A stretch of DNA of 42,985 bases, taken from positions 1 through 42,985 of the forward strand of contig NZ_MKIE01000014.1 in the NCBI RefSeq assembly GCF_001855385.1, read 5' to 3'. Numbering within the stretch: the stretch's first letter is position 1; every line of letters starts with the position of its first letter. This DNA is from Andreesenia angusta (GTDB lineage: Bacteria; Bacillota; Clostridia; Tissierellales; Gottschalkiaceae). The translations under genes and the position numbers were made by a program. The notes under the pieces were generated by a model. It was given only the letters and a program-made list of their open reading frames with translations. It was not told the DNA's origin and made no database searches. Positions 6,980-14,459 of the stretch are shown here, in pieces.

Positions 6980-8098
6980 TTGAATAGATTGCAAAATTTA
7001 ATTGATAGTTTAGTTAAGCTAGATAATAAACCTAACTTAGATATGTTTAAATATGTACTAAGTCAAACACAAAATTTTGATGAAGTTAAATGTACTATCC
7101 CACTTTTTGAAAAGATAGGGTTCAATTTCAAAAGAGTAGCAGTTTTTGAATGCCTAATGAATATGACTGAAGTTTTAGAAGATTCATATTATATCTTATC
7201 TCTTATGCATAAGTTTAACGTGAAGCCCTCTTCAAAAGCTTACTCAAGAATTTATCTTCAGCTCATTAGAAGTGCAGATAGTTCAAGTAAGTTAGAAACG
7301 TTAATATGTGAGCTAGAATACAAAAATATAACTATCCCCCCTTCAGCTTATTTAGATTTAATATTAAAACAAGATTCCTATACTAAAGCTAAAAAAATAT
7401 TTGAAGAAAAGAAAGATAGTTTTCAACCCCCAAAGACTGATTTATATTATACGATTCTTCTCAAAGCTAGTGAAGCTAATAACATTGAAGACATTGAAGA
7501 AATCAGGAATGAAATGGATTCCCTTAGTATAGACTTTGATATGGAATACTATACCGCTTTTTACAATGAAATCTTTATTGATAAGCTAGGTAGAAGAGAC
7601 TTTGTAAAGTATTATAAAAATCTTTTAACAGTTTATGGCCACAACCTGATAAAACCAACAGGTTACAAAGAGGCTGATTTGTCAAATACATTCTACGAAT
7701 ATCCAAATAAAAATCCTACTCCTGCTATTAAAGAGGAAAAAACAGTCTATTTATTTAAACGCAATAACGTTTTAGCAGATGACTTAAAGCGACGTTATGA
7801 TAATACTTGTCAAATATGTGGAGAAAGGCTCTCTTTAAGACATAATAAGTCTTATTCTGAAGTTCATCATATACAGCCACTATCTCTTGATGGTCCCGAT
7901 ATACCTGAAAATATGATAGTGCTATGTCCAAATCATCATAAATTATTTGACAGGGGCTCAATAACCATAAATATTTATGATAATAAAGTTAAGCATGTTG
8001 AACTGGAAAACAAGGTCAATGAAATGACCTTAGACTTAAAACATAATATTGACGAAAAGTATATAGTTTACCATGATTCTTATATCTTCGGCAAATAG
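6980..8098 (+). CDS. PPR-like repeat protein with C-terminal HNH nuclease
   Basis: 372 aa. Residues ~18-220 form about six ~35-residue helical hairpins with the pentatricopeptide (PPR) rhythm: an aromatic near each start, small residues mid-repeat, and a repeat end such as LMHKFNVKPS. The clearest units are 52-84, 85-120, 122-152 and 153-187. Residues ~255-335 form an HNH nuclease: CQIC (277-280), EVHHIQPL (His296/297), the Asn of ENMIVLCPNHH (311) and CPNHH (316-320), so a zinc knuckle plus a beta-beta-alpha-metal site. Start TTG 6980 is set by AGGAGGTG 8 nt upstream. PPR proteins usually read single-stranded RNA and are rare in bacteria. A programmable-type RNA/DNA recognition arm joined to a nuclease is inference. 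The gene faces away from the phage late operon, like a moron or defence gene. Confidence 0.72.
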   Translation: MNRLQNLIDSLVKLDNKPNLDMFKYVLSQTQNFDEVKCTIPLFEKIGFNFKRVAVFECLMNMTEVLEDSYYILSLMHKFNVKPSSKAYSRIYLQLIRSADSSSKLETLICELEYKNITIPPSAYLDLILKQDSYTKAKKIFEEKKDSFQPPKTDLYYTILLKASEANNIEDIEEIRNEMDSLSIDFDMEYYTAFYNEIFIDKLGRRDFVKYYKNLLTVYGHNLIKPTGYKEADLSNTFYEYPNKNPTPAIKEEKTVYLFKRNNVLADDLKRRYDNTCQICGERLSLRHNKSYSEVHHIQPLSLDGPDIPENMIVLCPNHHKLFDRGSITINIYDNKVKHVELENKVNEMTLDLKHNIDEKYIVYHDSYIFGK

Positions 8099-8103
8099 TT
8101 ATC

Positions 8104-8140
8104 ATACAAAAAAGACCAGGGCTTCTCTCCCTGGTCTAAT
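8104..8140 (-). terminator. Terminator of the phage late operon
   Basis: On the minus strand stem GACCAGGG / CCCTGGTC with a 7-nt loop (8114-8136) followed by TTTTTT. It ends the long leftward transcript after the amidase gene. The plus-strand PPR-HNH transcript also runs into it, although that side lacks a T-run. Confidence 0.85.
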
Positions 8141-8156
8141 CAATACAGCTACAACT

Positions 8157-8957
8157 CTACTTCTGACTACTCTCGATAGCTTTTCTGGTTAAATTATTTA
8201 TCCTTATAACCTCCGCTCTCGTACACATATTATTATGAGCTCTGCTCATTATAGCAGGCACTCCGTTAGCTTCCAGGTATCTGTTTAACTCCTCGAAGTC
8301 AGGGTTTACCCAATGCTCTCCCTTGACCTCTCCTGGAGACAGTATCGAAGTTACCTCTTTAAGTACCTTGGTCGTGATCGCTCTGTCTCTTTCATCTAGT
8401 ATCTTATTAAGTTCTTCTTTAGTCATGTCTATTTCCTCCTTTTTCTTCGCTACTGATATACGCCTAACATCTTCCGCCTCGGTTCGAGGAAGTTTGCAAG
8501 CGCCGGGATCCCCTTGTCCATGTCCATATATAACCCCTAACCTTTTAACTCCACTTCTTTTGGCTGCATCATATATGCTAGAGCCTATTGAAATTAGCTT
8601 AGAGTCATATCTTTGATTCTCTTGAGGGTTAGATATGAATCCATGCTCTAGGAGAACATAAGGAATTTTAGCTATTCTCATAAGCCTTGAATTCTGGTGG
8701 CCTTTCTGTTCTGGCCCATTACGCTTCACGAACCCCCTATCTCTCCACCCTAGAGCCACCATAGCCCTGTGAACCTCCACTATGGATTGAGGTATGGCTT
8801 GGTAGTGATCCACAAGCGACTCATATCCATATGACGTTTCCCCTGCTGAATTCCGGTGGTTCTCTACTACGAGGTCCAGTTTATTTGCCCTTGCCCAAGA
8901 AACTATATCCCCTTGCTTGAAACAGTTGAGCTTTGGATTGTATACTACTACTTCCAT
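8157..8957 (-). CDS. Phage endolysin: N-acetylmuramoyl-L-alanine amidase (Amidase_3 type), apparently circularly permuted
   Basis: 266 aa. It hydrolyses the MurNAc-L-Ala bond for lysis. All Amidase_3 zinc-site motifs are present, but their order differs from the family. His34 (ENHRN) and Glu104 (LLEHGFISN) come first, and the motif normally at the N-terminus, YGHGQGDPGA (His146) with TEAEDVRRI (Glu160/162), follows at 144-168. Residues ~175-266 (EHWVNPDFEELNRYL) resemble C-terminal regions of clostridial phage amidases. The start is certain, because the upstream holin ends 3 nt before it and supplies the ribosome binding site GAGGAGG. No upstream frame carries a missing N-terminus. There is no signal peptide, so it needs the holin next to it. 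Confidence 0.85.
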   Translation of the reverse strand: MEVVVYNPKLNCFKQGDIVSWARANKLDLVVENHRNSAGETSYGYESLVDHYQAIPQSIVEVHRAMVALGWRDRGFVKRNGPEQKGHQNSRLMRIAKIPYVLLEHGFISNPQENQRYDSKLISIGSSIYDAAKRSGVKRLGVIYGHGQGDPGACKLPRTEAEDVRRISVAKKKEEIDMTKEELNKILDERDRAITTKVLKEVTSILSPGEVKGEHWVNPDFEELNRYLEANGVPAIMSRAHNNMCTRAEVIRINNLTRKAIESSQK

Positions 8958-8959
8958 AT

Positions 8960-9400
8960 CTATTCCTCCTCATTTTTGCTCTTTAAAATTTCAATACCTT
9001 TTACAAGTACTGGGGGGAAGTCTAGTCCCATTTGCCCAGCGTTTTCGGCAATAGATAGTATCTCGTTTACTATAAAGGCTATTACCACGCCGTCCCTTAT
9101 ATAGTCAGTTCCAACAAGCATATCTATTCTTACAGCCATATACACCATTACGAGCATCATTACTTTTTTACAGATCCCCTTGAAACCTTCAGCTGATGAA
9201 GCTCCACCATTTTCTGTCTTCGGACTATTTTCAAAAAAGAAAGCCAGTACGTACCCAGTAACCACATCTGCTACCATAAAGCTTGTAAGCGTAATTATGG
9301 CTCCGTCCCAGCCTCCTAGTGCATGCGCTATAGTGCTTCCGACTACTCCAGCAGTAGAAAGCAGACCTGTCTTTATTAGATTTACTCTTTCCAACTTCAC
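8960..9400 (-). CDS. Phage holin (toxin secretion/phage lysis holin family, TcdE-like)
   Basis: 146 aa with three to four hydrophobic helices: STAGVVGSTIAHALGGWDGAI, the family segment MVADVVTGYVLAFF, KKVMMLVMVYMAVRIDML and DGVVIAFIVNEILSIAENAG. The signature E(G)FKGICKK and NE.LSI.EN fits the clostridial Phage_holin_4 group. It forms membrane lesions that release the amidase encoded 3 nt downstream. The C-terminus is short and charged (KSKNEEE). Confidence 0.92.
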   Translation of the reverse strand: MKLERVNLIKTGLLSTAGVVGSTIAHALGGWDGAIITLTSFMVADVVTGYVLAFFFENSPKTENGGASSAEGFKGICKKVMMLVMVYMAVRIDMLVGTDYIRDGVVIAFIVNEILSIAENAGQMGLDFPPVLVKGIEILKSKNEEE

Positions 9401-9477
9401 TCACCCTCTCGCAATATAAAAGGACCTGCACTATGTGCAAGCCCTAGACTATTAAATGCTTTCTATATTCGTTCTGC

Positions 9478-9630
9478 CTACTGTGCAATAACCCCAATAA
9501 GCGAATTCAACTCTTCGTATTGATCTAATGTTATCCTTTCGTAAAGCAAAAATACATCTAGTTTATTAGTTATGTCAAGTGACTCGAATTCTCCCGATTC
9601 TATTATTCGCTTTAAAAGATTATATATCAT
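9478..9630 (-). CDS. Small phage protein, XkdX-like
   Basis: 50 aa, beginning MIYNLLKRIIESG and ending ITLDQYEELNSLIGVIAQ. AGGAGATG lies 6-7 nt upstream of the ATG. The pattern Lys-rich amphipathic helix, LDVFLLYERIT, QYEEL resembles the short XkdX-type proteins found between tail fibre and holin in PBSX-like phages. Function is unknown. Confidence 0.7.
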   Translation of the reverse strand: MIYNLLKRIIESGEFESLDITNKLDVFLLYERITLDQYEELNSLIGVIAQ

Positions 9631-9657
9631 AATTAATCATCTCCTATGTTTGCTTTT

Positions 9658-10026
9658 TTATAATATAAGACTTTTAAATTCTTGCTCGACTATATAATTC
9701 TGTAACTCCAAAATTTCTTTTTGCATTTTCAGAGAATTTAGTCTTGTGTCGTCAAGCTGTTCTACTTTGCCGAATATATACGTTTCTGCGTTTTTTAAAT
9801 CAATATTCGTAAAGCGATTCACCTCTTTAAGTCTTGCTATTTGATCTTTTTCGTGAATAACTGGCTCAAAAGAAACTATTTCTGTATGCCCCCACTTTTC
9901 AGCAAAATGGATCCACCATTCTTTGCCTTCAGCCCCTATATACTGTTCTACCCTTTCTCCACGTTGAGTGTAAATCACTTTGTGTTCACTTAGTTTGACA
10001 TTCCCTCGCTCGTCATAAAATAGCAA
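9658..10026 (-). CDS. Hypothetical tail-fibre-associated phage protein
   Basis: About 122 aa, family not recognised. The N-terminal half is strand-rich (VKLSEHKVIYTQ, EWWIHFAEKWGHTEIVSFEPV) and the C-terminal half is helical (DDTRLNSLKMQKEILELQNY). It directly follows the tail fibre gene, where fibre chaperones or accessory fibre proteins are common, but this is only positional evidence. TTG 10026 lies 8 nt after GGGGAGG. A GTG at 10035 overlaps that site and is less likely. Confidence 0.65.
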   Translation of the reverse strand: MLFYDERGNVKLSEHKVIYTQRGERVEQYIGAEGKEWWIHFAEKWGHTEIVSFEPVIHEKDQIARLKEVNRFTNIDLKNAETYIFGKVEQLDDTRLNSLKMQKEILELQNYIVEQEFKSLIL

Positions 10027-10044
10027 TTTATTCACCTCCCCAAT

Positions 10045-11247
10045 CTATACTATTTCTAATACTGGTCTCCATCCATACGAAGTTCCACTTTGAATGTATC
10101 CGGCTAGTTCTGGCATATTATCGGCACCTCTATAAACATAAGAACCAGAAGGGCTTGTACACGCTTCTTGGCAAATAGTGTTAGATCCAACGCCACTGGA
10201 AAAGCCTAAATCTGAATCCGAAAGATTTGTTCCCCAGCTTGGCAGTGTGCTTTCTACATAGGCTGGCCAATTCCACGCTTTGTTTGTTGCTTTAATAGAA
10301 AGAGGTAATACTAGTTTATTAAATTCACTACCTTTTGTTTTTGACCCGTCAGAATTATTTTGAATATCAACAGGATTGGATGCAGCCCCTTTCAAAAGCC
10401 TCACTTTGAAAGTCGTTCCATTTTTGGTTATATTCATTGAACCATTTACACATCCTACAGCATTTATATTCGCCCAGCTAAGACCATACCTTATAGGTTT
10501 TTGTGGGATATATACTACCTTTCCATCTATAGCCATTTTATGCCAAGGAGTTGTGTCATTAAACAAAGTACCAACAGATAGACCCACAGCTGTAGCTAAT
10601 TCAGATCCTGTAAATAACTCTGATGATGATACAATCCCATAATATCCAGCACTTTGATTTCCTGAAATCAGTGTCTTCGGACCAGGCCCGGCCGCAAGTG
10701 TAGCGAAAGACTTACCCGCGCTTTGTGGACTCGCTAACGCATCATATGTTTCTTTTAGCCGAGAGTATGCTATATATTGAGTACTACTAGATAAGCCCGT
10801 GATAATCGCAGGGCTGTCGTGCCAAGCTCCGTTCCCTATCTTAACTTCAGTACCATCTACTCCAGTAATTTTGGCTCTATCACAATCCACATCTGAAACG
10901 GTTGGTGCCGGGGGTGCGGATTGCGCTATCCTGTTTTTTATTTGCCATTTACCCGATGTGCTAGAAAAAACTAGAGTGCTTCCATTTTGAATATTTGCTT
11001 CATCTACATTTTTCGTACCAATGTATCCTGTTTTATTATTTATTTCATTTAGATCTGTTTGATTTGCTTTGATGTCCAAGTCAGATTTATTCGCCTTTTC
11101 AGCCATTTGCGAGCTAACAGAAGCTATATTATCTGCATGGCTTTTCAGTTCTGTGTCTATTTTATCTGCATTTTCATTCAGGTCATTTACGTTTATATAG
11201 TCTGTTCCCTCGGGCTTCTTTAAAGCATAATTCGTTGTAGTTTTCAT
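10045..11247 (-). CDS. Phage tail fibre / receptor-binding protein
   Basis: 400 aa. The N-terminus has the baseplate-attachment pattern TNYALKKPEGTDYINVNDLNEN, then a heptad-like helical stretch (30-75) as in trimeric fibre shafts. A fibronectin-like segment (SAPPAPTVSDVDCDRAKITG) and a strand-rich C-terminal tip ending YGWRPVLEIV follow. The C-terminal region (about 185-400), rich in Gly/Ser/Trp, probably binds the host surface and is expected to vary among relatives. It lies downstream of the baseplate genes. Confidence 0.85.
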   Translation of the reverse strand: MKTTTNYALKKPEGTDYINVNDLNENADKIDTELKSHADNIASVSSQMAEKANKSDLDIKANQTDLNEINNKTGYIGTKNVDEANIQNGSTLVFSSTSGKWQIKNRIAQSAPPAPTVSDVDCDRAKITGVDGTEVKIGNGAWHDSPAIITGLSSSTQYIAYSRLKETYDALASPQSAGKSFATLAAGPGPKTLISGNQSAGYYGIVSSSELFTGSELATAVGLSVGTLFNDTTPWHKMAIDGKVVYIPQKPIRYGLSWANINAVGCVNGSMNITKNGTTFKVRLLKGAASNPVDIQNNSDGSKTKGSEFNKLVLPLSIKATNKAWNWPAYVESTLPSWGTNLSDSDLGFSSGVGSNTICQEACTSPSGSYVYRGADNMPELAGYIQSGTSYGWRPVLEIV

Positions 11248-11251
11248 TCTC

Positions 11252-12067
11252 TTAAATCACTCCTTCCCAAGTTCTTAAGTCTTCCCAAGTCTGAGTCGCA
11301 ACTTCACCCCAAGTCTTTCCTGATACAAAGTTCCAAGCATTGTAGGTAAACTTATAAGATATCCCTAGGTGTGCCGGAATTATAATGCCTAAGGCTTCCT
11401 TTAGCCCATCTATATTATCCGGTACTCCTTTAGTTCCTACGAACTTGATTTCATAGAGTCCTGGAGTAGCCGTCTCATTGACTTCCACCTCTCCGTTTGA
11501 AAAGGCTACAGCCACACTCTTTATAGTCTCTTCTGTGGTTTGCTCGAAGGTGGCTCTCTTTCTAGCCCTTATCTGTTCTCGTCTTTGGTCATACTTCAGA
11601 GAGTCTACATTCTTTATTCCAAGGTCACGCTCGTAGATGTATAGAAGCTCTATGGCTGTATCAAGGAACATATTCCTCTCGACCACTTCCAAGGACTGCT
11701 CTATCCCTCTGAACTCTTTGTCATAGGCTTTGAGTATCTCTTTGAAGTAAGTAGAGTCTCTCTCGTATAGTGGCAGATAGTTCAGCATAGCCGAGTAATA
11801 ATCTCTATTGGAGACTACTATATTGACCACCATTTCTGATATCGCTTTAGCTATAGCTGGAGAGTGTTCTACGGTCACACCTTGCATTTCAAGCTCCGTC
11901 AGCATTTCATTTAGTGCGCCGGAACTCTCTATATTGACACCAGTGGCTACCGCCTCTGTTTCAGATTCGGCCAGTGCCAGTCTATAGTCTTCCCACAGAT
12001 TTGTTCGCAAGTCGTCCCAAACTTTGAGGGTGCTTTCTCCCCAAGTTTGTTCTGTTATGATAGCCAT
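11252..12067 (-). CDS. Baseplate/tail protein, YmfQ (DUF2313, XkdU) family
   Basis: 271 aa. The centre (about 90-245) matches the XkdU/YmfQ pattern: MLNYLPLYERDS near the start, then LDTAIELLYIYERDLGI, RREQIRARKRATFEQTTEE, and IIPAHLGISYKFTYN near the end. It is probably a baseplate wedge or fibre-connecting protein. Both ends carry the related motif TWGE-W-DLRT (residues ~8-22 and ~252-270), an internal short repeat often seen in these proteins. It directly follows the XkdT-like and tail-fibre-like genes. Confidence 0.85.
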   Translation of the reverse strand: MAIITEQTWGESTLKVWDDLRTNLWEDYRLALAESETEAVATGVNIESSGALNEMLTELEMQGVTVEHSPAIAKAISEMVVNIVVSNRDYYSAMLNYLPLYERDSTYFKEILKAYDKEFRGIEQSLEVVERNMFLDTAIELLYIYERDLGIKNVDSLKYDQRREQIRARKRATFEQTTEETIKSVAVAFSNGEVEVNETATPGLYEIKFVGTKGVPDNIDGLKEALGIIIPAHLGISYKFTYNAWNFVSGKTWGEVATQTWEDLRTWEGVI

Positions 12068-12075
12068 AACATCAC

Positions 12076-12423
12076 CTACTTAAGTCGCACTATCAAGTAG
12101 TTTTTAGGTATCTTATACTGGCTGGATATATCTATAGTCTTGGCAAATTCCGCTGGACAATAAAAAAGCATATTCCCCGCTGTCGATGCGTCGAATATGC
12201 CTATATGTGTTATGCTCCCCCAATTCTCTGCCGCTATTGGGAAGAGTATGTCTGCGTCATTCGATGTCTGGCCAGAGTTGGGTAAAATGAAACTGGCTAA
12301 TTGTCTTGCGTAGCTCAGTTGCTCCACCTCTAATTCCCCATTGAAAAGGGCTACGTATACTGGGGTTGTCCTTAGATTATCTGTTAGCACTTTGTTTTTC
12401 AAGTATGTCGTCATATGATTCAT
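12076..12423 (-). CDS. Phage tail fibre-type accessory protein
   Basis: 115 aa. It has the recurrent phage pattern TTYLKNKVLTDNLRTTPVYV, then SGQTSNDADILFPIAAENWG, then THIGIFDASTAGNMLFY. Proteins of this type are annotated as tail fibre or head-fibre-like and lie beside baseplate genes. ATG 12423 has GGAGGT 7 nt upstream. A GTG at 12432 lies inside that site. Confidence 0.7.
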   Translation of the reverse strand: MNHMTTYLKNKVLTDNLRTTPVYVALFNGELEVEQLSYARQLASFILPNSGQTSNDADILFPIAAENWGSITHIGIFDASTAGNMLFYCPAEFAKTIDISSQYKIPKNYLIVRLK

Positions 12424-12435
12424 TCTTTCCACCTC

Positions 12436-13482
12436 CTATGTTGCTGTAATAGTGCCTATTACGGGCACTTCTGTTTCTGTGAGTGGTATATTCGCTGTAC
12501 CTAGATTGACAGTGAGGTTTTGATAGTCGAGGACTCCTAGTGTATCTATAACTATCCCTCCTATCTTGGCCCAGCTTACAGCAGTTCCAGTAAAGGATAG
12601 GGTCTTGAAATACTCTTCCATGCCAAGCCTTATATCCTCCGTCACATCTGCAAGCAGATAGCCAGTGTCGAGGGTAAGAGTTACAGCTACGTCTATAGTT
12701 TTAGGTGCTGCACCTTCCACTGTAACTGTAGCGCCAAAAGGTCGTTGCTCCTCAATATAGTCCGTCACGCTTTGCACTAGCTCTGTGTCGGGAGGTTGTC
12801 TGTTGCTGTCTACTACGACCACCTTAACTGTCAAAGGGCCATTCCAGATAGGATATACTTTTACGTCACCTACTCCGACTACTTCCATAGCCCACTCTTC
12901 GTAGTGGTACTTGTTTCCGGCCTTTCCTGGGCGCTGTAGCTTTGCATAGTACCTCTCTCTAAACTCATCGTCACTTTCAGGCTCATAGCCTCCAGTAGTA
13001 GGTTCTGCGTTGTATACGTCCACAAGTCCCTGTATCGGTAGCGGAAACTCTATGATGGCATTAGCTGGTACATTCCCTATAGCTCCTACCTGTTGACTCT
13101 CTACAGCTACATTGACAGACCCAGAAGCAGGTATCGTGGTTTCTTCCATTATGATAAAGTCCACATCACCCGTACTGACTATAGCTCCAATACTAATCTT
13201 TGCGCCTTCCTGTCCAGATATAGTTGCCACTCCATTTGCTGGAGTTCCTATCTTCCTAGTCAAAGGAGTGGAGGCTGCGATAAACCTTTCAAGTTCTGTA
13301 CCGCTTAAGTTCTCTATGTCGAGTTTGTCTGCCACAGAGCCAAGCTTCAAATAGAAGTTTGCTAGCTCTATTGCTGCTGGATTTATAGCATCGTGGACCA
13401 TACTGTTTTCAGTCTTGTCTACATTCCTTGCTGTGTCGAGCATACTGTTTTTCAGTTTCTCTTGTGTCATATCGCTATACAT
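12436..13482 (-). CDS. Baseplate J-like protein (XkdT)
   Basis: 348 aa, normal length for the Baseplate_J family (P2 gpJ, PBSX XkdT), a wedge component of contractile tails. Visible marks are LSGTELERFIAAS, TPANGVATISGQEGAKISIG, the VGAIGNVPANAI turn and the core DDEFRERYYAKLQRPGKAGN, followed by EEWAMEVVGVGDVKVYP. Its ATG lies inside the last codons of the XkdS-like gene (8-nt overlap). Confidence 0.93.
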   Translation of the reverse strand: MYSDMTQEKLKNSMLDTARNVDKTENSMVHDAINPAAIELANFYLKLGSVADKLDIENLSGTELERFIAASTPLTRKIGTPANGVATISGQEGAKISIGAIVSTGDVDFIIMEETTIPASGSVNVAVESQQVGAIGNVPANAIIEFPLPIQGLVDVYNAEPTTGGYEPESDDEFRERYYAKLQRPGKAGNKYHYEEWAMEVVGVGDVKVYPIWNGPLTVKVVVVDSNRQPPDTELVQSVTDYIEEQRPFGATVTVEGAAPKTIDVAVTLTLDTGYLLADVTEDIRLGMEEYFKTLSFTGTAVSWAKIGGIVIDTLGVLDYQNLTVNLGTANIPLTETEVPVIGTITAT

Positions 13483-13897
13483 AATTTCTCACCTCCCCAT
13501 ATGGAGTGATTGCCGTAAATGCTACACTTAGAGTGTCTTCTACTAGCTGTATATCAAAGTCTTTCATCTCTAGCACATAGTCGGATAGATTGGACTCTAC
13601 AGCCTCTTTTACAAGCCTTTCTGCCTCCGACTCTGTAAAGCCTCGAGTGTATTTACCTATAAGGTCCTCCATCTCGTGGCCGTAGTCCCAACTGAAAATC
13701 ATGTATCTGTATCGTTGGGTGTTGAGTAGCTTCCAGATCCAAATCTTCACAGCTTCATTTCCCTCGACCTTATACATCTTGCCATTCTTAGTTTTGAAGT
13801 CCAGCTTTTCAAAATCCCATGCCCACTCTCTAGCCATAGGGAGCTCTTTCACTTCGTCCACCAGTTCCACCGGGTCTGTAAATGGGAATATACTCAC
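13475..13897 (-). CDS. DUF2634 baseplate protein (XkdS)
   Basis: 140 aa. Family marks are REWAWDFEKLDF, the WIWKLLNTQRYRYMIFSWDYG core and GFTESEAERLVKEAV, as in gp25-like/XkdS proteins that link sheath and baseplate. It begins with GTG 13897, overlapping the stop of the preceding gene by one base, with GGAGGTGAT 3-8 nt upstream. Confidence 0.88.
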   Translation of the reverse strand: MSIFPFTDPVELVDEVKELPMAREWAWDFEKLDFKTKNGKMYKVEGNEAVKIWIWKLLNTQRYRYMIFSWDYGHEMEDLIGKYTRGFTESEAERLVKEAVESNLSDYVLEMKDFDIQLVEDTLSVAFTAITPYGEVRNYV

Positions 13898-14283
13898 TAC
13901 ATCACCTCCGATAGTCTAGCCAAGATAATAAAGAGTTGCTTGTCTGTTGTAGGGAGTACCGCTACGATATCTCCCTTTCTCAAAGTACACTTTGTGAAAA
14001 GTTCAGTCTCAACTCCAATGCTTGCAAACCCATGTGAGTGGTCTCCTGAAACAAGGGTCGCTCCTGTTGGACTTCCATCTTGAAATGATATTTTCCGACT
14101 ATGATTTTCTAAAAGATAGTCAGCTATAAGCAGATTATCATTGTCGATTTCAAGTTCCCGAATTTTGATTAGTAAGTTAGGGGGCTCTTGTATTACTGTA
14201 GCTATTTCAATGCTTGGAGGGTTGTTCTTGCCACCTCTACTTGACATAATGTCGAGCATTTTACTGTATGGATTGTCTTTCAT
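13897..14283 (-). CDS. DUF2577 tail protein (XkdR)
   Basis: 128 aa. Small beta-rich protein with PPSIEIATVIQEPPNLLIKI, the central HSRKISFQDG and KGDIVAVLPTTDKQLFIILA strands, matching the DUF2577/XkdR family of PBSX-like phages (gp5-like OB-fold baseplate hub accessory). Order XkdQ-R-S-T-U is conserved here. Confidence 0.85.
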   Translation of the reverse strand: MKDNPYSKMLDIMSSRGGKNNPPSIEIATVIQEPPNLLIKIRELEIDNDNLLIADYLLENHSRKISFQDGSPTGATLVSGDHSHGFASIGVETELFTKCTLRKGDIVAVLPTTDKQLFIILARLSEVM

Positions 14284-14294
14284 AAAACCACTTC

Positions 14295-14459
14295 CTATAT
14301 CAATACTTTCAAGGCGAATAAAAGCACTGGAAGAGAAAACAATATAAGTCTTAGTGCTATTCCAGCATCCTCTGTTTTGTCATCAGCGTGAAGCATCATA
14401 CCACCGACTAAAGCACTCGTTAATATGAAGGTATAAAATGCTAATATCTTCATCATCAT
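14295..14459 (-). CDS. Small membrane protein inside the tail module
   Basis: 54 aa with two hydrophobic helices (ILAFYTFILTSALVGGMMLH and ALRLILFSLPVLLFALKVLI) separated by a charged DDKTED loop. The ATG overlaps the stop of the XkdQ-like gene (TAATG), and two further ATGs follow in frame. The next gene starts 12 nt after its stop. Function is unknown. A location between tail hub genes is unusual for a holin, but a minor holin or antiholin role cannot be excluded. Confidence 0.65.
   Translation of the reverse strand: MMMKILAFYTFILTSALVGGMMLHADDKTEDAGIALRLILFSLPVLLFALKVLI

Noticed and set aside
8157..8957. Frameshift or assembly error as explanation of the odd amidase motif order
   Set aside because: The frame is uninterrupted, the start is fixed by the holin stop and ribosome binding site, and no amidase coding sequence is left over upstream. 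Permutation fits better, although raw reads were not seen.
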